From: Agromyces sp. SYSU T00194
Lineage (GTDB): Bacteria > Actinomycetota > Actinomycetes > Actinomycetales > Microbacteriaceae
Assembly: GCF_040496035.1 (NCBI RefSeq)
Contig: NZ_JBEPJZ010000001.1
Coordinates: forward strand, 372,001-436,000
Direction of reading: 5' to 3'
DNA length: 64,000 nucleotides
The notes beneath the pieces were generated by a model that worked only from the letters and a program-made list of their open reading frames with translations, did not search any database and was not told the DNA's origin. Shown here one piece after another: positions 24,214 through 32,852 of this stretch (position 1 is its first letter; every line of letters begins with the position of its first letter). The position numbers were made by a program, and so were the translations under genes.

Positions 24214-25065
24214 TCAGACCCGACGGGTGCGGGCGCGGTAGTCGTGCAGGGCGCGCACGGCGCGGTCGCCCGGCAGCACCTCGGCGATCGCGTCGCCCGT
24301 GGCATCCGGCACCGGCTCGGCGGCCCGTTCGCCGCGCGCCGCAGCCCGCTCGCCGCGCGCCGCGGCCGGCTCGTCGCCTCCGCCGTGCACCTCGTGGTGC
24401 AGCCGCTCCATGTCGGCGTCGAGGCGCGCGGCGGTGTCGGCGGCCTCCTTCAGGCCCTCGAGCAGGGCGGCCGGCACCTGCGCGTCGTACTTGTAGTAGA
24501 TCTTGTGCTCGAGGCTCGCCCAGAAATCCATCGCGATGGTGCGGAACTGCACCTCGACGAGCACCGGCACGATGCCGTCGGAGAGGAAGATCGGCACCTC
24601 GATGATCGCGTGCAGGCTCTGGTAGCCGTTCGCCTTCGGATCGGCGATGTAGTCCTTCACGCGCACGACCCGCACGTCGGACTGGCTCGTGAGCACGTCG
24701 AACACGCGGTACACGTCGGACACGAAGCTGCAGGTCACGCGCACGCCGGCGATGTCGGTGACCTGCTCGCGGATCGCCTCGAAGCTCGGCTCGACGCCCT
24801 TGCGCTGGATCTTCTCGACGATGGAGTCGGCCGACTTCAGCCGGCTCGAGATGTGCTCGATCGGGTTGCCGCGCTCCGACCGCGCGAAGTCCTCGCGCAG
24901 GATCGTCAGCTTCGTGACGATCTCGTCGATGCCGAACTTGTAGCGCTGCATGAACCGGGCGAACTCGTCCTGCAGCGAGCGGAGGGCCTGCAGGCCCTGG
25001 TCGTCGACGCCCTCGAAGGCGGCGGCGGCACTGTCGAGATCGGGGCCGGAGGTCGATGCGGTCAC
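24214..25065 (-). CDS. RelA/SpoT-domain small alarmone synthetase
   Basis: 283 aa. Synthetase domain without hydrolase or TGS/ACT parts: LKSADSIVEKIQRKG, ITDIAGVR-like VTDIAGVRVTCSF (metal Asp), DYIADPKANGYQSLH (nucleotide contact Tyr) and VLVEVQFRTIAMDFWASLEHKIYYK with Glu and Gln typical of (p)ppGpp synthetases. Makes ppGpp/pppGpp from ATP and GDP/GTP under stress. GTG 25065 is chosen by conservation; a longer frame exists. The C-terminal tail is Ala/Arg/Glu-rich with an exact AARGERA duplication (about residues 238-253). Confidence 0.88.
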   Translation of the reverse strand: MTASTSGPDLDSAAAAFEGVDDQGLQALRSLQDEFARFMQRYKFGIDEIVTKLTILREDFARSERGNPIEHISSRLKSADSIVEKIQRKGVEPSFEAIREQVTDIAGVRVTCSFVSDVYRVFDVLTSQSDVRVVRVKDYIADPKANGYQSLHAIIEVPIFLSDGIVPVLVEVQFRTIAMDFWASLEHKIYYKYDAQVPAALLEGLKEAADTAARLDADMERLHHEVHGGGDEPAAARGERAAARGERAAEPVPDATGDAIAEVLPGDRAVRALHDYRARTRRV

Positions 25066-25193
25066 GTCGCCGACGCTACGGGGGAAGTCTCGGCATCGGC
25101 TGTGCGGTTGCGGTGCGGCGTCGTGGTAGTGCGACGGATGCCCCGGGGCGACCGCGCCATCGGCCCGTGCCCGCCCGTGCGACACTGTTCCCC

Positions 25194-26156
25194 GTGCGTG
25201 CAGTCCTCGCCGTGCTCGCGGCGGCCGTGTGCTTCGGCACCACCGGCACGGCCCAGGCGCTGGGCCCCGAAGCCGATCCCCTGTCGCTCGGTGCTGCGCG
25301 CATCCTCATCGGCGGCGGCGCGCTCGCGCTGATCGCGCTCGTGCTGGCCCGGCGGAGACCCCGCGACGACGCGGCGCTGGTCCCCGAGATGCCGGCGCTC
25401 GACGCCGCGCCCACGGGCCGGCCGCCGGTGACCGACCCGCGTCGCGTGCGCCTCGTCTCGTCGGCCGTCGTCGTCGCGGGCGCGCTCGGCGTGCTCGCGT
25501 ACCAGCCCGCGTTCTTCGCGGGCACGGAGCGCAACGGCGTCGCGGTCGGCACGGTCGTCGCGCTGGGCTCCGCGCCCGTGCTCACCGGGCTGCTCGAATG
25601 GGCGTTCCGCGGGCACCGGCCGTCGGGCCGCTGGGCCCTCTCCACGGTCGTGGCGACGGCGGGCATCGCGACCCTCGGCCTCGCGAGCGGTGACGCCGAG
25701 CACGCGATCGATCCCCTCGGCCTGGCCGCCTCGCTCGGCGCCGGGCTCTCGTACGCCGTCTACGCGCTCGCCAGCAAGGGGCTCCTCGAGCGCGGCTGGT
25801 CGGGCTCCGGCGCGATGGGCGCACTGTTCGGCCTCGCCGCGGCGGTGAGCCTGCCGCTGCTGCTGGCGACGGATGCCTCCTGGCTCGCCACGCCCGAGGG
25901 GCTGGCGATGGGCCTCTGGCTCGGCCTGGTCACCACGACGCTCGCCTACCTGCTCTTCGCGGCCGGGCTGCGTCACCTGACGGCGGCGACCGTCTCGACG
26001 CTGACGCTCGCCGAGCCCCTCACCGCCACCCTGCTCGGCCTGCTCCTGCTCGGCGAACGGCTCCCGGCGGGCGCCGCGATCGGCCTCGCGGTGCTCGCGG
26101 CGGGGCTGGCGATCCTGGCGGTGCCGACCGGGCGTCGCGCGTCGCGCGCAGCCTGA
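25194..26156 (+). CDS. EamA/DMT-family transporter
   Basis: 320 aa, ten predicted membrane segments in two EamA repeats; the first begins VRAVLAVLAAAVCFGTTGTAQ, the second around LGAGLSYAVYALASKGLL. Typical metabolite exporter of the drug/metabolite superfamily; solute unknown. GTG 25194 is chosen because the first membrane segment starts there; the frame is open far upstream but without membrane character. It ends 1 bp from the convergent hydrolase gene. Confidence 0.88.
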   Translation: MRAVLAVLAAAVCFGTTGTAQALGPEADPLSLGAARILIGGGALALIALVLARRRPRDDAALVPEMPALDAAPTGRPPVTDPRRVRLVSSAVVVAGALGVLAYQPAFFAGTERNGVAVGTVVALGSAPVLTGLLEWAFRGHRPSGRWALSTVVATAGIATLGLASGDAEHAIDPLGLAASLGAGLSYAVYALASKGLLERGWSGSGAMGALFGLAAAVSLPLLLATDASWLATPEGLAMGLWLGLVTTTLAYLLFAAGLRHLTAATVSTLTLAEPLTATLLGLLLLGERLPAGAAIGLAVLAAGLAILAVPTGRRASRAA

Positions 26157-26157
26157 C

Positions 26158-26886
26158 CTACGGCGCGAGTGCCTCCGTCAGCGCGTCGGTGATCGCCGCG
26201 AGCGACGCCTCCCTCGGCATCGTGGCCTCGCCGTCGCCCGGCTGCACGCCGTAGTCGCCGAATGCGGCGTGGTTCGCACCCTCCAGTTCGACGAAGGTCG
26301 CATCGTCCGGCAGGAGGTGCGCGTTGCCGGTCACGTCGTCGGGCGTGGTGAGCCCGTCGTTCGAGCCGCTGATGCTCAGCACCTCGAGCCCCGAGTCCGA
26401 CAGGTCGTTCGCGCAGTAGCTGCCGAACAGCACCAGGCCGGTGGCATCCGCCCCCGCCTCGCCCGCCATGAGGCAGGCGCGCACGCCGCCGAGCGAGTGC
26501 CCGCCGACCCACCAGTCGTCGACGCCGGGCGCGAGTCCGGTGAACGCGTCGAGCCCCCGCGGGTCGAAGAACGCGAGGTTCAGCGTGGGCTTCGTGATGA
26601 CGACGGTCGCCCCCGCATCGACGACGCCGGAGAGCACGCGAAGGTACGCGTACGGGTCGACCTTGGCGCCGGGCACGAAGACGAGCCCGGTGCCGGAGCC
26701 GCCGTCGGCGGGCTCCATCAGCACGGCACCCGACGTCGAGGTGATCGTGATCCCCTCGTCGCGCCACGCGTCGAGGGCCGCGTCGCGCTCGCCCTGGAAC
26801 ACGGTCTGGGTCCAGGCGACGAAGACCACGACCACGAGCAGGAGGGCCGCTGCGACCGTGCCGAGCCAGCGGAGCGCGCGGCTCAT
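26158..26886 (-). CDS. Membrane-anchored alpha/beta hydrolase
   Basis: 242 aa. N-terminal anchor (WLGTVAAALLLVVVVFVAW), then a dienelactone-hydrolase-like alpha/beta fold with nucleophile motif GGHSLGGVRA (Ser about residue 121), Asp in SISGSNDGLT and His in EGANHAAFG. Probably faces outside. ATG 26886 overlaps the stop of the upstream peptidase gene. Substrate unknown. Confidence 0.82.
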   Translation of the reverse strand: MSRALRWLGTVAAALLLVVVVFVAWTQTVFQGERDAALDAWRDEGITITSTSGAVLMEPADGGSGTGLVFVPGAKVDPYAYLRVLSGVVDAGATVVITKPTLNLAFFDPRGLDAFTGLAPGVDDWWVGGHSLGGVRACLMAGEAGADATGLVLFGSYCANDLSDSGLEVLSISGSNDGLTTPDDVTGNAHLLPDDATFVELEGANHAAFGDYGVQPGDGEATMPREASLAAITDALTEALAP

Positions 26887-27860
26887 CCGCGGTGCTCGCC
26901 GGGCGCGCGCGCGAAGCGGTCGGTGGCCTCGATCATGGCGTCGAGGATGCCCGGCTCGTCGAACGCGTGGCCCGCGTCGGGGATGATGCGCAGGTCGGCC
27001 TCGGGCCACGCCTCGTGCAGGTCCCACGCCGTCATCACGGGCGTGCAGATGTCGTAGCGCCCCTGCACGATGACCGCGGGGATGCCGCGCAGCATCTCCG
27101 CGTCGCGGATCAGCTGCCCCTCCTCCCACCAGCCGCCGTGCCGGAAGTAGTGGTTCTCGATGCGCGCGAACGCGGTGGCGTACTCGGGCTCGGTGAACTT
27201 CGCGATGACCTCCTGCTGCGGCAGCAGGGTGATGGTCGACGACTCCCAGCGCGACCACGCGATCGCGGCGGGCTGGTGCACGCTCGGGTTCGGGTCGTCG
27301 AGGAGGCGGCCGTACGCGGCGACCATGTGGTGCCGCTCGCGCTCGGGCACCTGCGCCAGGAAGTCCTGCCAGAGGTCGGGGAAGATCGCCGAGGCGCCGC
27401 CCTCGTAGAACCACTCCAGCTCGCTTCGGCGGAGCGTGAACACGCCGCGCAGCACGATCTCGGTCACGCGATCGGGGTGCGTCTCGCAGTACGCCAGCGC
27501 GAGCGCGCTGCCCCAGGAGCCGCCGAGCACCTGCCAGCGATCGATGCCGAGGTGCTCGCGCAGCTTCTCGATGTCGGCGACGAGGTGCCAGGTGGTGTTC
27601 ACGCTGAGGTCGGCGTCGGGTGCGCTCGCGTGCGGGATGCTGAGCCCGCAGCCGCGCTGGTCGAACAGCACGATGCGGTACCGTTCCGGGTCGAACAGTC
27701 GCCGGTGCGCCGGGCTCGTGCCCCCGCCCGGCCCGCCGTGCAGGAACACCACGGGCTTGCCGTCGCGGTTGCCGGACACCTCCCAGTAGATGTGCTGTCC
27801 GTCCCCCACGTCGAGCATGCCGGTCTCGAGCGGCTCGATCTCCGGATACATCTCTCGCAT
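26883..27860 (-). CDS. pip: Proline iminopeptidase
   Basis: 325 aa alpha/beta hydrolase of family S33 that removes N-terminal proline from peptides. HGGPGGG oxyanion loop (about residues 41-47), LFDQRGCGLS, nucleophile GGSWGSALALAY (Ser about 114), WSRWESS typical of the cap, catalytic Asp in GRYDICTP and His in DAGHAFDEPG. ATG 27860 is the only sensible start. Followed by the anchored hydrolase gene. Confidence 0.93.
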   Translation of the reverse strand: MREMYPEIEPLETGMLDVGDGQHIYWEVSGNRDGKPVVFLHGGPGGGTSPAHRRLFDPERYRIVLFDQRGCGLSIPHASAPDADLSVNTTWHLVADIEKLREHLGIDRWQVLGGSWGSALALAYCETHPDRVTEIVLRGVFTLRRSELEWFYEGGASAIFPDLWQDFLAQVPERERHHMVAAYGRLLDDPNPSVHQPAAIAWSRWESSTITLLPQQEVIAKFTEPEYATAFARIENHYFRHGGWWEEGQLIRDAEMLRGIPAVIVQGRYDICTPVMTAWDLHEAWPEADLRIIPDAGHAFDEPGILDAMIEATDRFARAPGEHRG

Positions 27861-27929
27861 GCTTCACGATAACGGCAGGGCGGATGCCGCATGCGGGCCC
27901 CGTCCAGCGAGTCGGCGTACCCTCGGCGC

Positions 27930-28424
27930 ATGCGACCGACCCCCGACGCCCTCCGCCCCGGCCAGGAGTCCGTGTGGGACTACCCGCGCCCGCCCGCGAT
28001 CGACGCCTCCGGCGAGCGCGTCACGGTCACCCTCGGCGGCGTGGTGATCGCCTCCACCCGCGACACGGTGCGCGTGCTCGAGACCAGCCATCCGCCGACC
28101 TACTACCTGCCGATCGACGCGTTCGCCGACGGCGCGCTGCGCCCGGCGGCCGGCGGCTCGTTCTGCGAGTTCAAGGGCGGCGCGCGCTACTTCGACGTGC
28201 TCGGCGGCGACGCGGTCGCCGAACGCGCGGCATGGAACTACCCGTCGCCGACGCCCGGCTTCGAGGTGCTCGCCGACCGGGTCGCGCTCTACCCGGGGCG
28301 CATGGACGCGTGCACGGTCGACGGCGAACTCGTCCGGCCGCAGCCGGGCGGCTTCTACGGCGGGTGGATCACCGACCGGGTCGCGGGCCCGTTCAAGGGC
28401 GCGCCCGGCACCATGGGCTGGTGA
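27930..28424 (+). CDS. DUF427-domain protein
   Basis: 164 aa. Carries the DUF427 pattern: VTLGGVVIASTRDTVRVLETSHPPTYYLP split over two strands, FCEFKGGARYFDV, AAWNYPSPTPGFEVLADRVALYPGR. The family is widespread in actinobacteria and its biochemical role is unknown. ATG 27930 begins the conserved region. 39 bp upstream of mdh on the same strand. Confidence 0.88.
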   Translation: MRPTPDALRPGQESVWDYPRPPAIDASGERVTVTLGGVVIASTRDTVRVLETSHPPTYYLPIDAFADGALRPAAGGSFCEFKGGARYFDVLGGDAVAERAAWNYPSPTPGFEVLADRVALYPGRMDACTVDGELVRPQPGGFYGGWITDRVAGPFKGAPGTMGW

Positions 28425-29471
<1,047 letters not shown>

Positions 29472-29505
29472 GCGGCAGCGGCGACGGCTCGTCTAGGCTC
29501 GACGC

Positions 29506-29679
29506 GTGGCCACGCAACCCTCCCCCGCAGCACGCCGGAAGCAGATGATCGTCGGCATCGTGATGGGGCTCATCGTGGGGGTCGTGATCAGCCTGATCAC
29601 CGGGTTCTGGCTGTGGCTCGCGGCCGGAGCGGCCGTCGGACTCGCATCCGGCGCGCTGCTGAAGCCGCCGAGCGAGTAG
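29506..29679 (+). CDS. Small membrane protein (57 aa)
   Basis: Begins at GTG 29506, 34 bp after mdh. Basic N-terminus (ATQPSPAARRKQM) followed by two hydrophobic spans (IVGIVMGLIVGVVISLI and FWLWLAAGAAVGLASGALL), a hairpin of two membrane helices with glycine-rich character. No family recognised. Followed by a strong terminator, which supports it as the last gene of the mdh unit. Confidence 0.6.
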   Translation: MATQPSPAARRKQMIVGIVMGLIVGVVISLITGFWLWLAAGAAVGLASGALLKPPSE

Positions 29680-29695
29680 GCCCGCGGGGACGACG

Positions 29696-29724
29696 AGGGC
29701 CGACCCGCCCGGCGGATCGGCCCT
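29696..29724. terminator. Hairpin terminator after the mdh unit
   Basis: AGGGCCGA (29696-29703) pairs with TCGGCCCT (29717-29724); inside, CCGCC/GGCGG can extend the stem. It lies between two convergent genes and can serve both. Confidence 0.6.
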
Positions 29725-29742
29725 GCGTGCGACGGTTCGGCG

Positions 29743-31818
29743 CTACTTCTTCGACTTCTCCGGCACCGGCGCGGTGCCCGATGCGCGCTGCGCCCGGAAG
29801 TACGCCGCGGCCTCGGCCTGGCGCTCCGCCTCGGCACCGGTCGCGATGCTGGCGCGCAGGTGCTCGGGCTCGAAGCCGAACGCGTCGACCAGGTCGAGCG
29901 CGTGCGGGCGCAGGCGGGCGATGAGCCGGTCGACGTACGCCGTCACGGCCTGCGCACGCTGCGGCGAGAGCCGGCCGTGGATGAGGTACCACGACATGTG
30001 CCGCTCCAGCAGCCCGAGGCCGAACAGGTCGCGCACCCAGGTGAGCACCTGCTTCGTGCCGGGGTCCTCGGTCTGCTCGAGGCCGCGCGTGAACGCCTCC
30101 CACTGGAGCAGTTCGGCGTGTGCGCGGGCCGCCTCGATGAGCTCGTTCTGGTTCGCGTTGAACAGCGCCGCCGACTCGGCCTTCGACAGCTTGCGGGCGT
30201 CGCGCAGGCGGCCGGCGATCTCCTCGACCATGGTCTCGACGCGGTCGGTGAGCAGGCCGCGCTGGGTGTCGGGGTCGCGCAGGTCCTTGACCGAGCGCGC
30301 GGTCGAGCCGAAGTCGCTCACCGTCTGGGCGATACGGCGCAGGCCGCTGCCGTGGAGCGCCCGGTCGGCCGCCTGCGCCACCACGTACCGCGCCAGCGCG
30401 CCGGCGTCGGCGCCGGCGAACTTCTTCGAGAAGTCGGTGAGCAGGCGCTTCGCGACCAGCTGCAGCAGCACGTTGTTGTCACCCTCGAAGGTGACGTAGA
30501 CGTCGAGGTCCTGGCGGAGGCCGACGAGGCGGTTCTCGGCGAGGAAGCCCGCGCCGCCGCATGCCTCGCGCGCCTCCTGGAGCGTGTCGAGCGCGTGCCA
30601 GGTCGACAGCGGCTTCAGCGCGGCGGCGAGGGTCTCCAGGTCCTGCCGGTCGTCGTCGGTGTCGGCCTTCCCGCTGAACACCGCGTCGAACTTCACCAGG
30701 AACTCGTCGTGCGCGAAGACCTGCGCGTACGTGGTCGCGAGGCGGGGCAGCAGTCGGCGCTGGTGGCGCTGGTAGTCGAGCAGCACCTCCTCCTCGGTGT
30801 CGCTCGCCGCGTTGAACTGTCGGCGCTCGCTGCCGTAGCGGATCGCGATGGCGAGGCCCACGGCGGACGCCGTGGTCGCGGCGCCGTCGAGCGAGACGCG
30901 GCCCTGCACGAGCGTGCCGAGCATCGTGAAGAAGCGGCGGCCCGGGCTCGAGATCGGGCTCGAGTAGGTGCCGTCGGCGGCGACGTCGCCGTAGCGGTTC
31001 AGGAGGTTCACGCGCGGCACGCGCACGCCCGAGAAGTGCAGCCGTCCGTTGTCGATGCCGTTCAGGCCGCCCTTCAGCCCGTCGTCCTCGCCGCCGATGC
31101 CGTCGAGGAACCCGCCCTGCTCGTCGCGGATGGGCACGTAGAAGGCGTGCACGCCGTGGTTCACGCCCTTCGTGACCAGCTGCGCGAAGACCACCGCGTG
31201 CTTGCCGTGCAGCGCCGCGTTGCCGAGGTAGTCCTTCCACGCGCCGCGGAACGGCGTGTCGATGACGAACTCCTCGGTGTCGGGGTCGTAGGTCGCCGTG
31301 GTGGCGATGGACGCGACGTCGGAGCCGTGGCCGGTCTCGGTCATGGCGAAGGCACCCGGCACGTCGAGGGTCATGATCGCCGGCAGGAAGGCCTCGTGGT
31401 GGTACTCGGTGCCGAGGTGGAGCACGGCGGCGCCGAACAGGCCCCACTGCACGCCCGACTTGATCTGCAGGCTCGGGTCGGCGAGCACGAGCTCCTCGAA
31501 CGCCGCGATGTTGCCGCCGGCGTCCTCCTGGCCGCCCAGCGCCTTCGGGAACGCGCGGTTCACGTGGCCGTGCTCGACGAGGTAGTGCAGCTGCCCGAGC
31601 ACGCGCTCGCGGTGCTCGGCCATCGGCTGGCCCTCGATGCGCTGCACCTCCGGGCGCTTCGCGACCTCGCGCGAGGACAGGCGCACGTCGGCCCAGGTGC
31701 CGAGCAGCTGCCGGCCGAGCGCGGCCACGTCGACGCGCGGCTCGGCGCCGGCCTCGTCCTCGTGCTGCTCGATCGTGGGTTCCACGGCGGTCTCGGGGCG
31801 AACGGCGGTGTCTGCCAT
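29743..31818 (-). CDS. Acyl-CoA oxidase/dehydrogenase family protein
   Basis: 691 aa, the length of acyl-CoA oxidases (ordinary dehydrogenases are near 390). N-terminal helical domain, FAD-contact FAMTETGHGSDVASIATTATYD (about 167-188), substrate loop DNGRLHFSGVRVPR, and C-terminal ACOX domain with REACGGAGFLAENRL and YVTFEGDNNVLLQLVAKRLL, the FAD-binding EGDN motif. It oxidises acyl-CoA to 2-enoyl-CoA, passing electrons to oxygen if a true oxidase. ATG 31818 follows AGAGGAC. Not physically linked to the CoA island but could supply the dehydrogenation step missing there. Confidence 0.88.
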   Translation of the reverse strand: MADTAVRPETAVEPTIEQHEDEAGAEPRVDVAALGRQLLGTWADVRLSSREVAKRPEVQRIEGQPMAEHRERVLGQLHYLVEHGHVNRAFPKALGGQEDAGGNIAAFEELVLADPSLQIKSGVQWGLFGAAVLHLGTEYHHEAFLPAIMTLDVPGAFAMTETGHGSDVASIATTATYDPDTEEFVIDTPFRGAWKDYLGNAALHGKHAVVFAQLVTKGVNHGVHAFYVPIRDEQGGFLDGIGGEDDGLKGGLNGIDNGRLHFSGVRVPRVNLLNRYGDVAADGTYSSPISSPGRRFFTMLGTLVQGRVSLDGAATTASAVGLAIAIRYGSERRQFNAASDTEEEVLLDYQRHQRRLLPRLATTYAQVFAHDEFLVKFDAVFSGKADTDDDRQDLETLAAALKPLSTWHALDTLQEAREACGGAGFLAENRLVGLRQDLDVYVTFEGDNNVLLQLVAKRLLTDFSKKFAGADAGALARYVVAQAADRALHGSGLRRIAQTVSDFGSTARSVKDLRDPDTQRGLLTDRVETMVEEIAGRLRDARKLSKAESAALFNANQNELIEAARAHAELLQWEAFTRGLEQTEDPGTKQVLTWVRDLFGLGLLERHMSWYLIHGRLSPQRAQAVTAYVDRLIARLRPHALDLVDAFGFEPEHLRASIATGAEAERQAEAAAYFRAQRASGTAPVPEKSKK

Positions 31819-31976
31819 GCGATGTCCTCTCTGCACAGATCGTCGAGCATCACGGTAGGTCTGGGACAAGGTTCGACCAACTGGGCTGTACGGATGCCAC
31901 AAATCTGGCGTGCGCCGCGCGCGATGCCGATTGTGCGCTCCCCACATCGGCGGGCGCGCCCGGGCGGCCGCCCGGC

Positions 31977-32357
31977 TCAGCCGCGGAAGAACGCGTTCGC
32001 GCGCCGGGAGAAGAGGAGGGCGATGATGAGCAGCCCGAAGGCGATGCTGAAGTACTCGGCGATGGCGCTGGGAGTGACGACGATGACCCAGACGGAGCCG
32101 GCGATCGAGAGCACCTCGACAATCGTGACGATGATGCGTGCGGCGGAGTTGCCGCGCAGCAGCCCGGCCGCCACGGCGATCGCCACGACGCCGACGATGA
32201 TCGAGACGATCGCGATCGTCGTGAGCGACACCCGCGCCCCCTCGGCTGCCTGGCCTGCGCCGAACAACAGCACCAGCGCGCCGCCGAGGATGTCGAAGAA
32301 GCCGCCGATCCAGGTCAGGATCGCGACGAAGGTGACGCCGCCCGGTCGTGTGGCCAC
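31977..32357 (-). CDS. Four-helix membrane protein, copy 2 of a tandem pair
   Basis: 126 aa, four hydrophobic segments (VTFVAILTWIGGFFDIL, TIAIVSIIVGVVAIAVAAGLL, IIVTIVEVLSIAGSVWVIVV, FSIAFGLLIIALLF). Shares the pattern LLRGNSAARIIVTIVEVLS with LLRGNPVSRIAVTVLEALS of the next gene upstream, so the two are paralogues from a tandem duplication. DUF-type integral membrane protein of unknown role. Confidence 0.75.
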   Translation of the reverse strand: MATRPGGVTFVAILTWIGGFFDILGGALVLLFGAGQAAEGARVSLTTIAIVSIIVGVVAIAVAAGLLRGNSAARIIVTIVEVLSIAGSVWVIVVTPSAIAEYFSIAFGLLIIALLFSRRANAFFRG

Positions 32358-32370
32358 GTGGGTCCTCCGC

Positions 32371-32805
32371 TCAGTCGGCGACGGGCTCGCCGGGCGCGAG
32401 GCCCCGGAAGTACCGGGTGGACTCGGGCATCCAGAGCAGCGTGATCGCCGCCACGGCGACGAGCGCGCTCAGGATCTCCCCGGCCATGCCGGCCGGGTTC
32501 ATCACGCCGATCACGATCGACGCGAGTGCGCTGAGCGCCTCGAGCACGGTGACGGCGATACGCGAGACCGGGTTGCCGCGCAGCAGCCCGATCGCGGCGA
32601 CGATGACGATGACGCCGAGCAGGAGGGACACCGTCGACGCGGCGATGAGCGCCGCCGTGCCGCCGAACTGCTCGGCGAACTCCGGGTCGGATGCGGCCGT
32701 GAACAACAGGATCGACGCCAGGATGTCGATCGCCGCGCCGATCCAGACGAGGAACGCGACGATCGTGATGCCCACGGGCCGCTTCGGTCCGAACTGGTCT
32801 GCCAT
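32371..32805 (-). CDS. Four-helix membrane protein, copy 1 of a tandem pair
   Basis: 144 aa. MADQFGPKRPVGITIVAFLVWIG start, four hydrophobic segments and the shared LLRGN motif described for its downstream paralogue, 13 bp away. ATG 32805 is preceded by GGGGGAGAG. Function unknown. Confidence 0.75.
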   Translation of the reverse strand: MADQFGPKRPVGITIVAFLVWIGAAIDILASILLFTAASDPEFAEQFGGTAALIAASTVSLLLGVIVIVAAIGLLRGNPVSRIAVTVLEALSALASIVIGVMNPAGMAGEILSALVAVAAITLLWMPESTRYFRGLAPGEPVAD

Positions 32806-32852
32806 GCGCTCTCCCCCGATGCTCGGCGATATCGCGATCCTAGCGAGACGAC

